In this document: positions 39,457 through 48,069 of the stretch, piece after piece
How the letters are laid out: the number at the start of each line of letters is the position of its first letter
How positions within the stretch are numbered: the first letter of the stretch is position 1
Assembly: GCF_018919485.1 (NCBI RefSeq)
Contig: NZ_JAHLMU010000001.1
Location: forward strand, 865,373 to 929,372
From: Psychrobacter sp. TAE2020
GTDB lineage: Bacteria; Pseudomonadota; Gammaproteobacteria; Pseudomonadales; Moraxellaceae
Reading direction: 5' to 3'
DNA: 64,000 nucleotides
The notes under the pieces: generated by a model
What the model saw: only the letters and a program-made list of their open reading frames with translations
What the model was told of the DNA's origin: nothing
Databases searched by the model: none
Position numbers and translations under genes: made by a program

Positions 39457-39604
39457 AGAGTTAACAGTTAGTTCAGTCAATACCTAGTAATGAAGCTAAG
39501 TTTATTTTGTTGTTTGTTGAATGACTAATTGCCAAGCGTCTATGTTTTTTAGCAACGCTAAGCTTGTATAAGTCGTTATAAACTATTATAAACAATTGCG
39601 AGGT

Positions 39605-41284
39605 ATGAAGTTGAAAACTGAGTCATTGTTCCAATTCTCAGCACTAACCGTTATTTTATTATTAGTAGCGTTCTATGGCGGTACTTATCTATTGTCTTTA
39701 TTGATCAAAAAAGACAAAGAGTCGACTACTGGTTTTATGGTTGCTGGCCATAGCGTCGGTTTCGGTATGGGTGCAGCCAGTATGACTGCCACTTGGATTT
39801 GGGCAGCATCGTTTTATGCCGCAGCCACTTCCGGCTACAAGTATGGTATCTCAGGGCCTATACATTATGGCTTTTGGGGTGCATTGATGATTTTATTCAT
39901 CTACCCATTCGGTATGCGCTTTCGTGAACTTGCGCCCAATGGTCACACCTTGGGCGAGCTAATACATGCTCGCCATGGCTCATCAAGCCAATTAATTTTA
40001 GCCATCTCTAATATTATGGGCAGCTTAATTAGCTTGATGGTCAACTTTACCGCAGCGGGGGCGCTAGTGTCGGTATTGTCGCCATTATCATTCCAGACTG
40101 GCGTCATTATCGCCGGGGTTGGCGTGCTCAGCTATACCTTGACTTCAGGCTTTCGTGCCTCAGTATTTACCGATTTTGCCCAGCTAGTTGCCTTGATGGC
40201 GATTGGCGTAGTGATTATTCCAGCGGTGCTATTTGCCATGGGCGGTCCCTCAGTAATGGTCAGCGGATTATCCAACTTGACCTTGCAGCAGCAAGACTTC
40301 TTCTCCTCTGAGGCGTTTTTTCAGCAAGGTGCACCGTTCTTTGTTGCCGTACTGGCTTATGCTATCGGTAACCAAACTATCACTCAGCGACTATTCGCGA
40401 TCGATAAAACCAAAATTAAAGCCACCTTTATTACGGCGACTGTCGGCTATGCCGGTATCGTCATTGGTCTAGGCATGATTGGCCTGATGGCGCTGACCAT
40501 CGGTATTGAGCCCTTAGATGGCAATATGAATAATCTGATCCCACAAATGGTCAGCACTTATCTGCATCCCGTATTTATCGCCCTATTCTTTATCTTAGTC
40601 ATTGGCTCCCTGTCGTCAACGGCTGATTCAGATCTATCGGCGCTCTCGACGATTATGATGGCTGATGTTTATGCCAAGAATATCGCCAAAAAAGGAGGGG
40701 TAAAACCAAAAACAATGATGCTAGTTGGCCGTGGGACGATGATTGTCGCCACTGCTGCTGGGCTTATATTCGCAAGCTTTAAGCTGGACATTCTAGTGAT
40801 GCTGGTATTTGTAGGCGCGTTATGGGGCGCAGTGGTGTTCCCAGTCATTGCTAGTGTGTATTGGAATCGGGTAACTAATACCGCCTTTACCTCAGCAGTA
40901 CTTGTAGGTTTACTGTTCTTCTGCATCGCTCGCTTTGAGTTAGTGTCCATTACTGGTGTTACTGCCCTATTCTTCGAAGTTATGGCCAGCGTCGGCGGTT
41001 CAGTAGTCATTGGCCTGATGGTCTTTGGTTTCTTAGGCCGCAAGATGGGCTTACTAGCGGCCAGTATTGCACTGATATTCATGCTGATCTTTGCCACAGA
41101 CTTCTTGCGTCAATATATGGTGCTTCTAGCCTCATTGACTGCTTACGGCGTCAGTACTATCGTCTGTATTGTCATCAGTCTTATGAGTAAAGAGTACTTC
41201 GACTTTGATCTCATTCAACAGCGTGTTGGTGATTATGATAAAAAAGCAAAAGTAACCCCAGTCGCTGATGTCAAAAGTAATTAA
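39605..41284 (+). CDS. Sodium:solute symporter family transporter
   Basis: An inner-membrane protein of 559 residues with about 14 hydrophobic segments and the SSS fold. Family features include FMVAGHSVGFGMGAASMTATW near residue 40, GGPIHYGFWG-like SGPIHYGFWGAL, and the SSTADSDLSALSTIMMADVYAK segment near 340 that carries Na+-site serines. Substrate cannot be named; relatives carry organic acids, amino acids or urea. I use the ATG at 39605; a TTG at 39596 is open in frame. A 44-residue gene follows after about 80 bp, a known arrangement for this transporter type. Confidence 0.88.
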   Translation: MKLKTESLFQFSALTVILLLVAFYGGTYLLSLLIKKDKESTTGFMVAGHSVGFGMGAASMTATWIWAASFYAAATSGYKYGISGPIHYGFWGALMILFIYPFGMRFRELAPNGHTLGELIHARHGSSSQLILAISNIMGSLISLMVNFTAAGALVSVLSPLSFQTGVIIAGVGVLSYTLTSGFRASVFTDFAQLVALMAIGVVIIPAVLFAMGGPSVMVSGLSNLTLQQQDFFSSEAFFQQGAPFFVAVLAYAIGNQTITQRLFAIDKTKIKATFITATVGYAGIVIGLGMIGLMALTIGIEPLDGNMNNLIPQMVSTYLHPVFIALFFILVIGSLSSTADSDLSALSTIMMADVYAKNIAKKGGVKPKTMMLVGRGTMIVATAAGLIFASFKLDILVMLVFVGALWGAVVFPVIASVYWNRVTNTAFTSAVLVGLLFFCIARFELVSITGVTALFFEVMASVGGSVVIGLMVFGFLGRKMGLLAASIALIFMLIFATDFLRQYMVLLASLTAYGVSTIVCIVISLMSKEYFDFDLIQQRVGDYDKKAKVTPVADVKSN

Positions 41285-41363
41285 TCAGCACTGACTGTTC
41301 TCTAACTAAGACCGGTTGATTACCTATTAGATCAGCCTGTCACTAATCACATAAGGAGCTGGT

Positions 41364-41498
41364 ATGAGTAGTACTTTTATCTATGGGTTATATATCTTAA
41401 TTTGGCCAGTGATTACACTTGGAGTGCTAGTACTTATTTGCACTGCAACCTATCGCGATATCCAAAAAGCCCGCCGTAATAATAAAGATATTATTTAA
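41364..41498 (+). CDS. Small membrane protein, putative symporter small subunit
   Basis: A 44-residue protein of one hydrophobic helix (about residues 5-27) followed by a basic tail (YRDIQKARRNNKD). AAGGAG lies nine bases before the ATG, a strong ribosome site. The length, single helix, basic end and position right after the sodium:solute symporter gene fit the family annotated as putative transporter small subunit. It could help assembly or stability of the symporter. It is easily missed because of its size. Confidence 0.75.
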   Translation: MSSTFIYGLYILIWPVITLGVLVLICTATYRDIQKARRNNKDII

Positions 41499-41671
41499 CA
41501 CTCGAAATAGCCCTAAAATAGCAGCACTGAGCAAAGCTTTAGTACTGCTATTTTAGTTACTAACTTAGTTAATAAGGTTGCTACAACCACAAGTAATAAA
41601 TCCTTTGAGCAGCAATAAGCACCTCAAAGCCCTAGCAATACTAAATAAAGTCACTTTATCTAAAAAATGTC

Positions 41672-41699
41672 TTGTAATTTAAAATATTTTTGCTAATAT
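41672..41699 (+). promoter_or_regulatory. Probable promoter of tRNA-Cys
   Basis: TTGTAA (41672-41677) and TAATAT (41694-41699) with a 16-bp spacer end 14 bp before the tRNA-Cys 5' end. Confidence 0.5.
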
Positions 41700-41713
41700 A
41701 GTCAACCTTGATT

Positions 41714-41787
41714 GGCTGGATAGCAAAGTGGTAATGCACTGGACTGCAACTCCTTGATCGTCGGTTCGATTCCGACTCCAGCCTCCA
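41714..41787 (+). tRNA. tRNA-Cys (GCA)
   Basis: A 74-nt cloverleaf with acceptor GGCTGGA/TCCAGCC, anticodon loop CTGCAAC (anticodon GCA), T-arm with GGTTCGATTCC, U as discriminator base and an encoded CCA. The pattern matches bacterial tRNA-Cys. Confidence 0.95.
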
Positions 41788-41832
41788 ATTATTTAAGTTT
41801 TAAATATTTATTAGTAATAAGTTAATTTTAGC

Positions 41833-41860
41833 TTGCTTTATTAACTCAAATGCTTATAAT
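41833..41860 (+). promoter_or_regulatory. Probable promoter of tRNA-Leu
   Basis: TTGCTT (41833-41838) and a consensus TATAAT (41855-41860) with a 16-bp spacer, about 67 bp before the tRNA-Leu 5' end. Confidence 0.5.
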
Positions 41861-41927
41861 AGCGACCACTATCTAACGAGTATATTGCTTACTTAATAGC
41901 AGCTACTTAGCAGGTAATACAAGTTTT

Positions 41928-42014
41928 GCCCGGGTGGTGAAATTGGTAGACACAAGGGATTTAAAATCCCTCGCTAGCAATAGCGTGCCGGTTCAAGTCC
42001 GGCTCCGGGTACCA
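41928..42014 (+). tRNA. tRNA-Leu (TAA)
   Basis: An 87-nt type II tRNA. Acceptor GCCCGGG pairs with TCCGGGT including wobble pairs; the anticodon loop in GGGATTTAAAATCCC gives TAA; a long variable arm (CGCTAGCAATAGCG) and encoded CCA are present. Confidence 0.96.
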
Positions 42015-42026
42015 TATAGCAGTACT

Positions 42027-42065
42027 AAAAACGCCGTAAATCACTATGATTTACGGCGTTTTTTT
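42027..42065 (+). terminator. Rho-independent terminator of tRNA-Leu
   Basis: AACGCCGTAAATCA and TGATTTACGGCGTT form a perfect stem with a 3-nt loop followed by T residues, 12 bp after the tRNA. Confidence 0.92.
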
Positions 42066-42481
42066 ATGGCTGTTATCTTTTAGGGTTTAAACCAATTATC
42101 TTACTGCTAATTTCTATCTCTAAATCTTGGCTTTACTGAGTCTTGACTCTAGTAAGAGCTGATTGTAATAAATACTGCAAAATGCACTACTATTTATAGA
42201 CTAAGCTTTTAGCCTATCGAAGCTTAGGTTTTGCACATAGCTTTAGCGCAACTGCAAAATTATCCTTTAAGCGTGGTTAAAGCACCTCTAGTACTTGTAG
42301 AGATGGTCTTAGCTCCCTGCCATCACCATTACGAATATATTTCTAAGTTTTTATTCGCCTTTGCTGACACGGCTACTGAGTTTCCTATATGATGATTCAA
42401 TCCATTTCATTATTAATGATCCATTAAATTTAAGCTTTTTTCTTAGTAACAAAGGCTTTTTATTAGGTAAAAAGGTACTTT
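42066..42481. other. Intergenic region before rluF
   Basis: A 416-bp AT-rich stretch with no gene or strong structural signal; it should contain the rluF promoter. Confidence 0.5.
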
Positions 42482-43471
42482 ATGTTTAACCCTTCCTCAA
42501 CTCGTTTAAATAAATACATTAGCGAAAGTGGTATTTGCTCTCGAAGAGACGCTGATCGCTTTATTGAACAAGGCAACGTGTTCATCAATGGTAAGCGTGC
42601 TTCGGTGGGACAGCAAGTAGTTGCTGGCGATACGGTAAAAGTGAACGGCCAACTCATTGAGCCCCAAGACGCCGATAATTTTGTTTTTATAGTCTTAAAT
42701 AAGCCAGTAGGCATTGTCAGCACTACAGAAAGCTCAGAGAGGCACAATATTGTTGATTTTGTTAGACATAGTCTACGTATCTTCCCGATTGGTCGTTTAG
42801 ATAAAGACTCACAAGGTGTCATCTTTTTGACCAACAATGGTGACTTAGTCAATAAGGTACTGCGGGCTGGTAATAATCACGAAAAAGAGTATTTAGTGAC
42901 GGTAAATAAGCCGATAACTGATAGTTTTATCAAGGGTTTAGCTGGTGGTGTGCCTATGCTAGGTAGGATGACAAAAAAATGCCCAGTGACTAAGATTTCG
43001 CCTAACGTGTTTAATATTACCTTAGTACAAGGGTTGAACCGCCAGATTCGTCGTATGTGTGAGCATTTTGGTTATGAAGTGGTAAAGCTTGAGCGTACGC
43101 GGATTATGAATGTGAGTAACAAGGGTATTGCGGTTGGCGAATGGCGAGATTTGACTCAAAAAGAGTTGGCTGTTTTACTTAAATCTATAGAAGGTTCTTC
43201 TTCAGATAGTAGTACTCCGGCTAAAAAATCTGCTAATGCACCACGAAAAAAACCTCGTACCGATGGGCCATCCAAGTCCAAAGCGTCTACAGAAACAACG
43301 GGCGCAGCAAAGGGGAAAAATAGAAATCCTAAGAATGGCCCTAAAAAGCCCGCAGGCTCTAAAGGTAACGATAGGCGTCCTTTTGGGGACAGTAAAAAAC
43401 CTGGACGTAATGGCAAACCTACTACCAATGGCAAGCGCCCTGCAAAAGGTCGCAGCTCTAAGCGTTCTTAA
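42482..43471 (+). CDS. rluF: 23S rRNA pseudouridine(2604) synthase RluF
   Basis: A pseudouridine synthase of the RsuA/RluB/RluF group, modifying the 23S rRNA (and in E. coli also tRNA-Tyr). An S4 RNA-binding domain occupies residues 8-60 ([22 protein letters not shown]). The catalytic domain holds Asp107 in GRLDKDSQG and the late [28 protein letters not shown]. Residues about 240-329 are a Lys/Pro/Ser/Gly-rich, strongly basic, probably disordered tail that adds RNA affinity; E. coli RluF also has a tail but of different sequence. It is alone on the strand. Confidence 0.92.
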   Translation: MFNPSSTRLNKYISESGICSRRDADRFIEQGNVFINGKRASVGQQVVAGDTVKVNGQLIEPQDADNFVFIVLNKPVGIVSTTESSERHNIVDFVRHSLRIFPIGRLDKDSQGVIFLTNNGDLVNKVLRAGNNHEKEYLVTVNKPITDSFIKGLAGGVPMLGRMTKKCPVTKISPNVFNITLVQGLNRQIRRMCEHFGYEVVKLERTRIMNVSNKGIAVGEWRDLTQKELAVLLKSIEGSSSDSSTPAKKSANAPRKKPRTDGPSKSKASTETTGAAKGKNRNPKNGPKKPAGSKGNDRRPFGDSKKPGRNGKPTTNGKRPAKGRSSKRS

Positions 43472-43718
43472 CACCTGTGCGATATAATTAAATCACTACT
43501 CTAGCCCCAGTCTCAGCCCAAAAGGGATGGACAATGATAGCCAAAGCGACAATTAAAGCCCATGCCGCACATTTAGGAAGGAGTAAAGACAATATCTAGG
43601 TTGCGCTTACCAAAAAGCGAATACTAATGACCTGCTTGCCTTTTATGGTTTGCCACTAGCGCTGATCGTTTAGCGCTGCTGTACCACCATTAATATCCAT
43701 CTCCCTTTATTACTAAGG

Positions 43719-44741
43719 TTAGAGCTTATAGTGGTGGTAGTGGTCAACTAATTTAGCTTTTTGCGCCACTTCTAGAGCCACTGCCGCATCGAAGCTGGCG
43801 GCTCCCACTGACTTAAATAATGTCACGCCTTTTTTATCGTGCTCTATAGTAATTTTCTGCGTGACTAAATCAGCTAAATCGCCTGTTAAATTGTCCCAAG
43901 TCCAGTCGCAATCGTTAGCCGAATCTGCCTGAATTAAATCACCAGCCTCATGACGGCCACCGGGAGCATCATCGATAACTACGTGTGAGCAGGCTTCGAT
44001 CACCGAATCACTCACCTCTTTCATCTCAGGTTGATAAGCCCCTACTGCGTTAATATGTGCATCAGCTTTGATTTCACTCAGCTCAAACAAACCTTCGGTA
44101 GCGCGGGTTGCTAAGTTAATCACATCTGCATCTTTTACCGCGCTAGCAATATCCTCGCAAATGTCAAACGTCACTGGCCACTGTGGATATTGCTCAGCAA
44201 ACTTACTCTTAAAGGTATTAGCACCTTCAAGGCTTCTATTCCACAAAGTCACCGCTTTGATATTAGGGCAGACGGTTAATACCGCATTAAGCTGCTCATA
44301 CGCCATGCCACCACAACCGATTACCGCTACTTGCTCACTGTCCGGCTTCGCCAAATACTTGCTAGCGATACCTGACAGGGCTGCCGTACGGACTTGGGTC
44401 ACGTAGACGCCATCCATAAAGGCCAGAATCTCACCAGTGTCGTTATTGGAGACAGTTACCACTGCGGTAGTGGTGGGTAAGTTACGTTTTGGGTTATCCG
44501 GGCAAATGGTGACCAGCTTTACGATGGCAAACTCTTCTTTACCATCAAACAATACCGAAGGCATCGAGAGGTGCGAGCCACTATTTTTATCACTCGCAGT
44601 AAAGGTAGGAATCACCAAACGCTCTGGACATTTTACCCACTCTGGATGCTCGGACTGTAATACCAATAAGCGCTCAATGGCGTCGATAGCCACAACCATA
44701 GTCAATTGCTCTTTAACAGCTTGACTGTCTAAAATTTGCAT
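43719..44741 (-). CDS. Ornithine cyclodeaminase/mu-crystallin family, probable cyclic ketimine (piperideine-2-carboxylate) reductase
   Basis: A 340-residue NAD(P)-binding enzyme. The Rossmann motif is VIGCGGMAYEQ (140-150), and the substrate-binding Lys75 and RTAALSG (118-124) match the family. True ornithine and lysine cyclodeaminases have an essential Asp in a GGDCPGKTE-like segment; here it reads VGAYQPEMKE (233-242), with Gln in place of Asp, as in ketimine reductases such as mu-crystallin and bacterial pyrroline-2-carboxylate reductases. I therefore expect reduction of delta1-piperideine-2-carboxylate to L-pipecolate, supplying the oxidase upstream. Lysine cyclodeaminase activity is a less likely alternative. 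AAGGA lies before the ATG. Confidence 0.8.
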   Translation of the reverse strand: MQILDSQAVKEQLTMVVAIDAIERLLVLQSEHPEWVKCPERLVIPTFTASDKNSGSHLSMPSVLFDGKEEFAIVKLVTICPDNPKRNLPTTTAVVTVSNNDTGEILAFMDGVYVTQVRTAALSGIASKYLAKPDSEQVAVIGCGGMAYEQLNAVLTVCPNIKAVTLWNRSLEGANTFKSKFAEQYPQWPVTFDICEDIASAVKDADVINLATRATEGLFELSEIKADAHINAVGAYQPEMKEVSDSVIEACSHVVIDDAPGGRHEAGDLIQADSANDCDWTWDNLTGDLADLVTQKITIEHDKKGVTLFKSVGAASFDAAVALEVAQKAKLVDHYHHYKL

Positions 44742-45050
44742 GGGGGTTCCTTGTCATTTTCATTAATAAAAGGTGTTTAATTTGATTGGCGTAGGCTGGT
44801 ACTTTAGCCCAGCAATCTTATAAGTGTTATTTAATAAGTTGGGCTAAAGCCACAGCCTATAACGATTTTATAAAGATGAGAAGGTCATGGTAACCTTTAA
44901 CTAAATATAAAAATTCATTTCGTACTTAATACAGGTAGCTGGGAGAAATTTATGCAGCCTCTGGCGAGTCGTAGACGGCCAGCACGCCAGTAAATTTTTA
45001 CCAGCTACGGTAATGGCTCAAATTGCCTCAAACCTTATGATAATCTTTAT
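44742..45050. other. Spacer within the lysine catabolic cluster with a structured element
   Basis: A 309-bp gap between two genes on the same strand. Its main content is the nested hairpin at 44935-45008; the rest may hold a promoter for the reductase gene. Confidence 0.55.
44935..45008. repeat. 74-bp nested inverted repeat
   Basis: Three concentric pairs: GTAGCTGG/CCAGCTAC (44935-44942, 45001-45008), AAATTTA/TAAATTT (44946-44952, 44991-44997) and CTGGCG/CGCCAG (44961-44966, 44985-44990). No T-run follows, so it is not a plain terminator. Confidence 0.7.
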
Positions 45051-46508
45051 TTAAATATCAAAAATCTTACCCCGGTTCATAATACCATTGGGATCGAAGA
45101 CTTTTTTAATCTCACGCAAATAGTCAATCTCGGTTTCGCTACGACTATAGTGCAGATACGGTTTCTTAGTCATGCCCACGCCATGCTCTGCAGAAACTGA
45201 ACCACCATACTGCTGCACGATAGTAAATATAGAGTCGTTCACTGATTGGCATTTTTCAAAGAACTCATCTTTCGACAGAGCTTCCGGCTTGAGAATATTC
45301 AAATGCAAATTGCCATCACCAATATGACCAAACCAGCAGATTTCAAAGTCGGGATATCTAGCATTAACCACTGCTTCAATATCGTGGATAAAGCTCGGCA
45401 CGTGGGTAATTAATACTGAGACGTCGTTTTTATACGGAGTAAAGACTGAAATGGTCTCGGAGATATATTCGCGTAATTTCCAAAGGTCCATCGCCTGCGC
45501 AATACTCTGACTCATCACACCATCGACCACCCAACCATTTTCCATACAACCCTCAAAGATAGCCATTGCCTTGTCCATAATCGGCTCATAAGGCGCTTCA
45601 AACTCTAATAGTGCATAGTATTTGGTGCGCGCCTCAAATGGCTCCTGAACATGACCGGTAGCCATTAACTTGTCAATAGCCACATCGTCAAAAAATTCAA
45701 AAGCGGTCAAATCGATCTGCGCTTGGAATGTGGATAACACCTTCATCACATGGTCAAACTCATCCATACCCAGCACCATCACTGTCAAATCGTGCGGCGG
45801 ACGATCCAGTTTTATTTGCGCTTCAGTGACGATACCTAAAGTACCTTCGGCACCAATAAACAATTGGCGTAAGTCATAGCCGGTAGCGTTTTTAATCATG
45901 CCGCGATTCAGGTGTAAGATATCCCCCTTGCCGGTTACCACAGTGAGGCCCATCACCCATTGACGAGTCATACCATAACGAATCACTTTAATACCGCCAG
46001 CGTTAGTACCAATATTACCACCAATTTGACTGGAGCCTGCTGAAGCAAAATCAACCGGATAATATAAGCCTTGGGCTTCGGCAAACTGCTGCAACTGCTC
46101 AGTAATCACGCCCGCTTGCACTTCTACCAAACGATCCGCCGGATAGAACTGTCCGATTTTATTCATCTTATCGAGGCTTACAACGATCTCTCCATTGCTG
46201 GCAACCGCGCCTGCCGATAGTCCAGTACGACCACCGCTTGGAGTAATGACAATATTATACTCATTGGCCAATTTTACTAGCGCTCGTACTTGCTCAGTCG
46301 ACTTCGGAAATACGATAGCCGATGGTGCTGGCGCAAAGTGTTTGGTCCAGTCCTTGCCCCAATGCTCTAGGCTCGCCGCATCCGTCTTAATTTGGGTCGC
46401 GTCATAACCATGCTCTAATTGCAGGATGGCTAATACTTGCTCGGTCAATGCTAGCGTGGTTGAATCCTGAATAGAGTCTAAAGTAGGCAGTGCTAAAACA
46501 GCATTCAT
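45051..46508 (-). CDS. FAD-binding oxidoreductase, probable D-2-hydroxyglutarate dehydrogenase
   Basis: A 485-residue flavoprotein of the GlcD/D-lactate dehydrogenase (FAD-oxidase C) family, starting at the ATG 46508 with GGAG upstream. The PCMH-type FAD domain includes VTPSGGRTGLSAGAV (about 90) and GTNAGGIKVIRYGMTR; the C-terminal cap ends with GNLHLNI (metal-site region), AEHGVGMTKK and FDPNGIMNRGKIF. The family covers D-lactate, glycolate and D-2-hydroxyglutarate enzymes. As HglS in the same cluster yields D-2-hydroxyglutarate, oxidation of that compound to 2-oxoglutarate is the likely role. The sequence alone does not exclude D-lactate. Confidence 0.82.
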   Translation of the reverse strand: MNAVLALPTLDSIQDSTTLALTEQVLAILQLEHGYDATQIKTDAASLEHWGKDWTKHFAPAPSAIVFPKSTEQVRALVKLANEYNIVITPSGGRTGLSAGAVASNGEIVVSLDKMNKIGQFYPADRLVEVQAGVITEQLQQFAEAQGLYYPVDFASAGSSQIGGNIGTNAGGIKVIRYGMTRQWVMGLTVVTGKGDILHLNRGMIKNATGYDLRQLFIGAEGTLGIVTEAQIKLDRPPHDLTVMVLGMDEFDHVMKVLSTFQAQIDLTAFEFFDDVAIDKLMATGHVQEPFEARTKYYALLEFEAPYEPIMDKAMAIFEGCMENGWVVDGVMSQSIAQAMDLWKLREYISETISVFTPYKNDVSVLITHVPSFIHDIEAVVNARYPDFEICWFGHIGDGNLHLNILKPEALSKDEFFEKCQSVNDSIFTIVQQYGGSVSAEHGVGMTKKPYLHYSRSETEIDYLREIKKVFDPNGIMNRGKIFDI

Positions 46509-46765
46509 AGTATACGCTCCAAATAAATAAAAGCAGCGCATGTTGTTCACTTACCCTATCCAGCAAATCGACGGAGGAAATAAATAAACAGCAAGCACTG
46601 CATCAAAAAACTAGGCCACTATAATCAATTTTAACAACAACCAGCACAGTATTGAGCAAGGGTTAAAATCTAAAATGGCTTGGCTAGATTTAACGCTAAC
46701 TAGATTTAGCAATAACTAGCTTCTGTAAGCTCAAATACTTTCCAAAGCTCAACTACTGTAGAAAA

Positions 46766-48052
46766 TTAGGCAATAATCTTTAGACACTGGCCCATATGAT
46801 ACAAAGTTAGCCCCAGTTCCGTATAGCCCGATCGAAAGCCCGACATACCGACTTTAGCTTCTTTAATAGTCTTAAACGGTAGTGGCAATACTGCCTTGTC
46901 ACCTGAGATAATATAATCAGCAAAGCACTTGCCAATCATTGTACCGGTGGTAATGCCGCGACCATTAAAGGCGGTCGCGGCAAGGATACCCTCTTTTGGC
47001 TCAAAGATACGCATGATATGGTCTTGAGTAAAGCCAAAATGGCCATACCATTCATACTGCCAATTAAATTTAGGCAGGTCTGGAAAATAACTTTTTTGCA
47101 CTACATTGGCCCAATTTTGATAAAAAGCTTTGGACTTCATTGCCTTACCACCGACTGTACCCAGCAGCAAACGACCGTCTTTATCACGGCGGATACTCGA
47201 TAGTGCTAAGCGCGTATCCCAAGAGCCCGTTTTGTAAGGCAGTATTCTATCGGCTACCTCACCGGTCAAAGGCTCAGAGGCAATCTGATAATAATCGACC
47301 AAATAGAAGGTCTTTTTAATTTCCGTCCACTCGCCTTCAGTGTAAGCATTGGTCGCGATGATGACTTTTTCCGCTTGTACCGCAGCATCAGCCGTACGCA
47401 CATACCAATCGTTACCCGATTTCTCGACCGAGGTTACCGTGGAGTTCTCGTAAATGCGCACGCCAAGCTTAGTCGCTGCATCGGCTAAGCCATTAACGTA
47501 AGCCGACGGGTTAATAGTGCCAGCACGGTGATCAAGCAAGGCTTTGTTGATACTGGTGGTGCCACAATACTCGTGACAGCGCGCGCCGGTTAATACCTCA
47601 GCATGGACACCGCGACGCGTCAACTGCTCATAGCGAATGTCAACATCGGCTTCACCCTTGGCATTGTGGGCCATATGGATATTGCCGGTGCGAGTATCCT
47701 GTGCATCGATATTATGGCGATCAATCATGTCAAATACCAGACTTGGCGCATTGCCAAGTGCGCTACCTAAACGTTCACCCGCCGCCTCCCCCAACATTAG
47801 ATTGAGATCATCGGGACGCGCCCAAGTGCCAGGGTTTACCAAGCCGACATTACGCCCTGAGCCGCCGCTACCGATGACTTTACTTTCTAATAACACTACG
47901 GCCACGCCTTGCTCTGCCAGATGAATGGCAGCAGACAGTCCTGTATAGCCGCCACCGATAATGCACACTCGAGTCTGAGTTTCGCTAGTTAGCGTGTCAT
48001 AGTGGTGAGTTTTGGGAGCCGTAACGCTCCACAAACATTGCTCTTGCAACAT
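46766..48052 (-). CDS. amaA: L-pipecolate oxidase (AmaA-like FAD oxidoreductase)
   Basis: A 428-residue DAO-superfamily flavoprotein. The FAD motif is VCIIGGGYTGLSAAIHL (29-45). It follows P. putida AmaA along its length as I recall it: GSGGSGRNVGLVNPGTWARPDD near 61-82, GNIHMAHNAKG near 124, EVLTGARCHEYCGT, LLDHRAGTINP, and the C-terminal LTLYHMGQCLKI. AmaA oxidises L-pipecolate to delta1-piperideine-6-carboxylate, which opens to aminoadipate semialdehyde. The ATG has GGAAG upstream and follows the transporter gene by 17 bp, so the two form an operon. The AmaB dehydrogenase for its product is encoded nearby. Confidence 0.87.
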   Translation of the reverse strand: MLQEQCLWSVTAPKTHHYDTLTSETQTRVCIIGGGYTGLSAAIHLAEQGVAVVLLESKVIGSGGSGRNVGLVNPGTWARPDDLNLMLGEAAGERLGSALGNAPSLVFDMIDRHNIDAQDTRTGNIHMAHNAKGEADVDIRYEQLTRRGVHAEVLTGARCHEYCGTTSINKALLDHRAGTINPSAYVNGLADAATKLGVRIYENSTVTSVEKSGNDWYVRTADAAVQAEKVIIATNAYTEGEWTEIKKTFYLVDYYQIASEPLTGEVADRILPYKTGSWDTRLALSSIRRDKDGRLLLGTVGGKAMKSKAFYQNWANVVQKSYFPDLPKFNWQYEWYGHFGFTQDHIMRIFEPKEGILAATAFNGRGITTGTMIGKCFADYIISGDKAVLPLPFKTIKEAKVGMSGFRSGYTELGLTLYHMGQCLKIIA

Positions 48053-48069
48053 CTCAGCTTCCTTCTAAA

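Larger units (their letters stand above)
38806..39604. promoter_or_regulatory. Long regulatory region before the sodium:solute symporter gene
   Basis: About 800 bp without a gene, holding three strong palindromes: 39146-39171 (AATTGGTAC arms, 8-nt gap), 39323-39336 (GTTGTCATGACAAC, perfect) and 39424-39456 (ACCGCTAATAAG arms, 9-nt gap). None has a T-run, so they look like operators or RNA structures rather than terminators. Confidence 0.6.

Noticed and set aside
43531..43600. Tiny frame of about 21 codons after rluF
   Set aside because: Too short and without a recognised feature; no neighbour context supports it.
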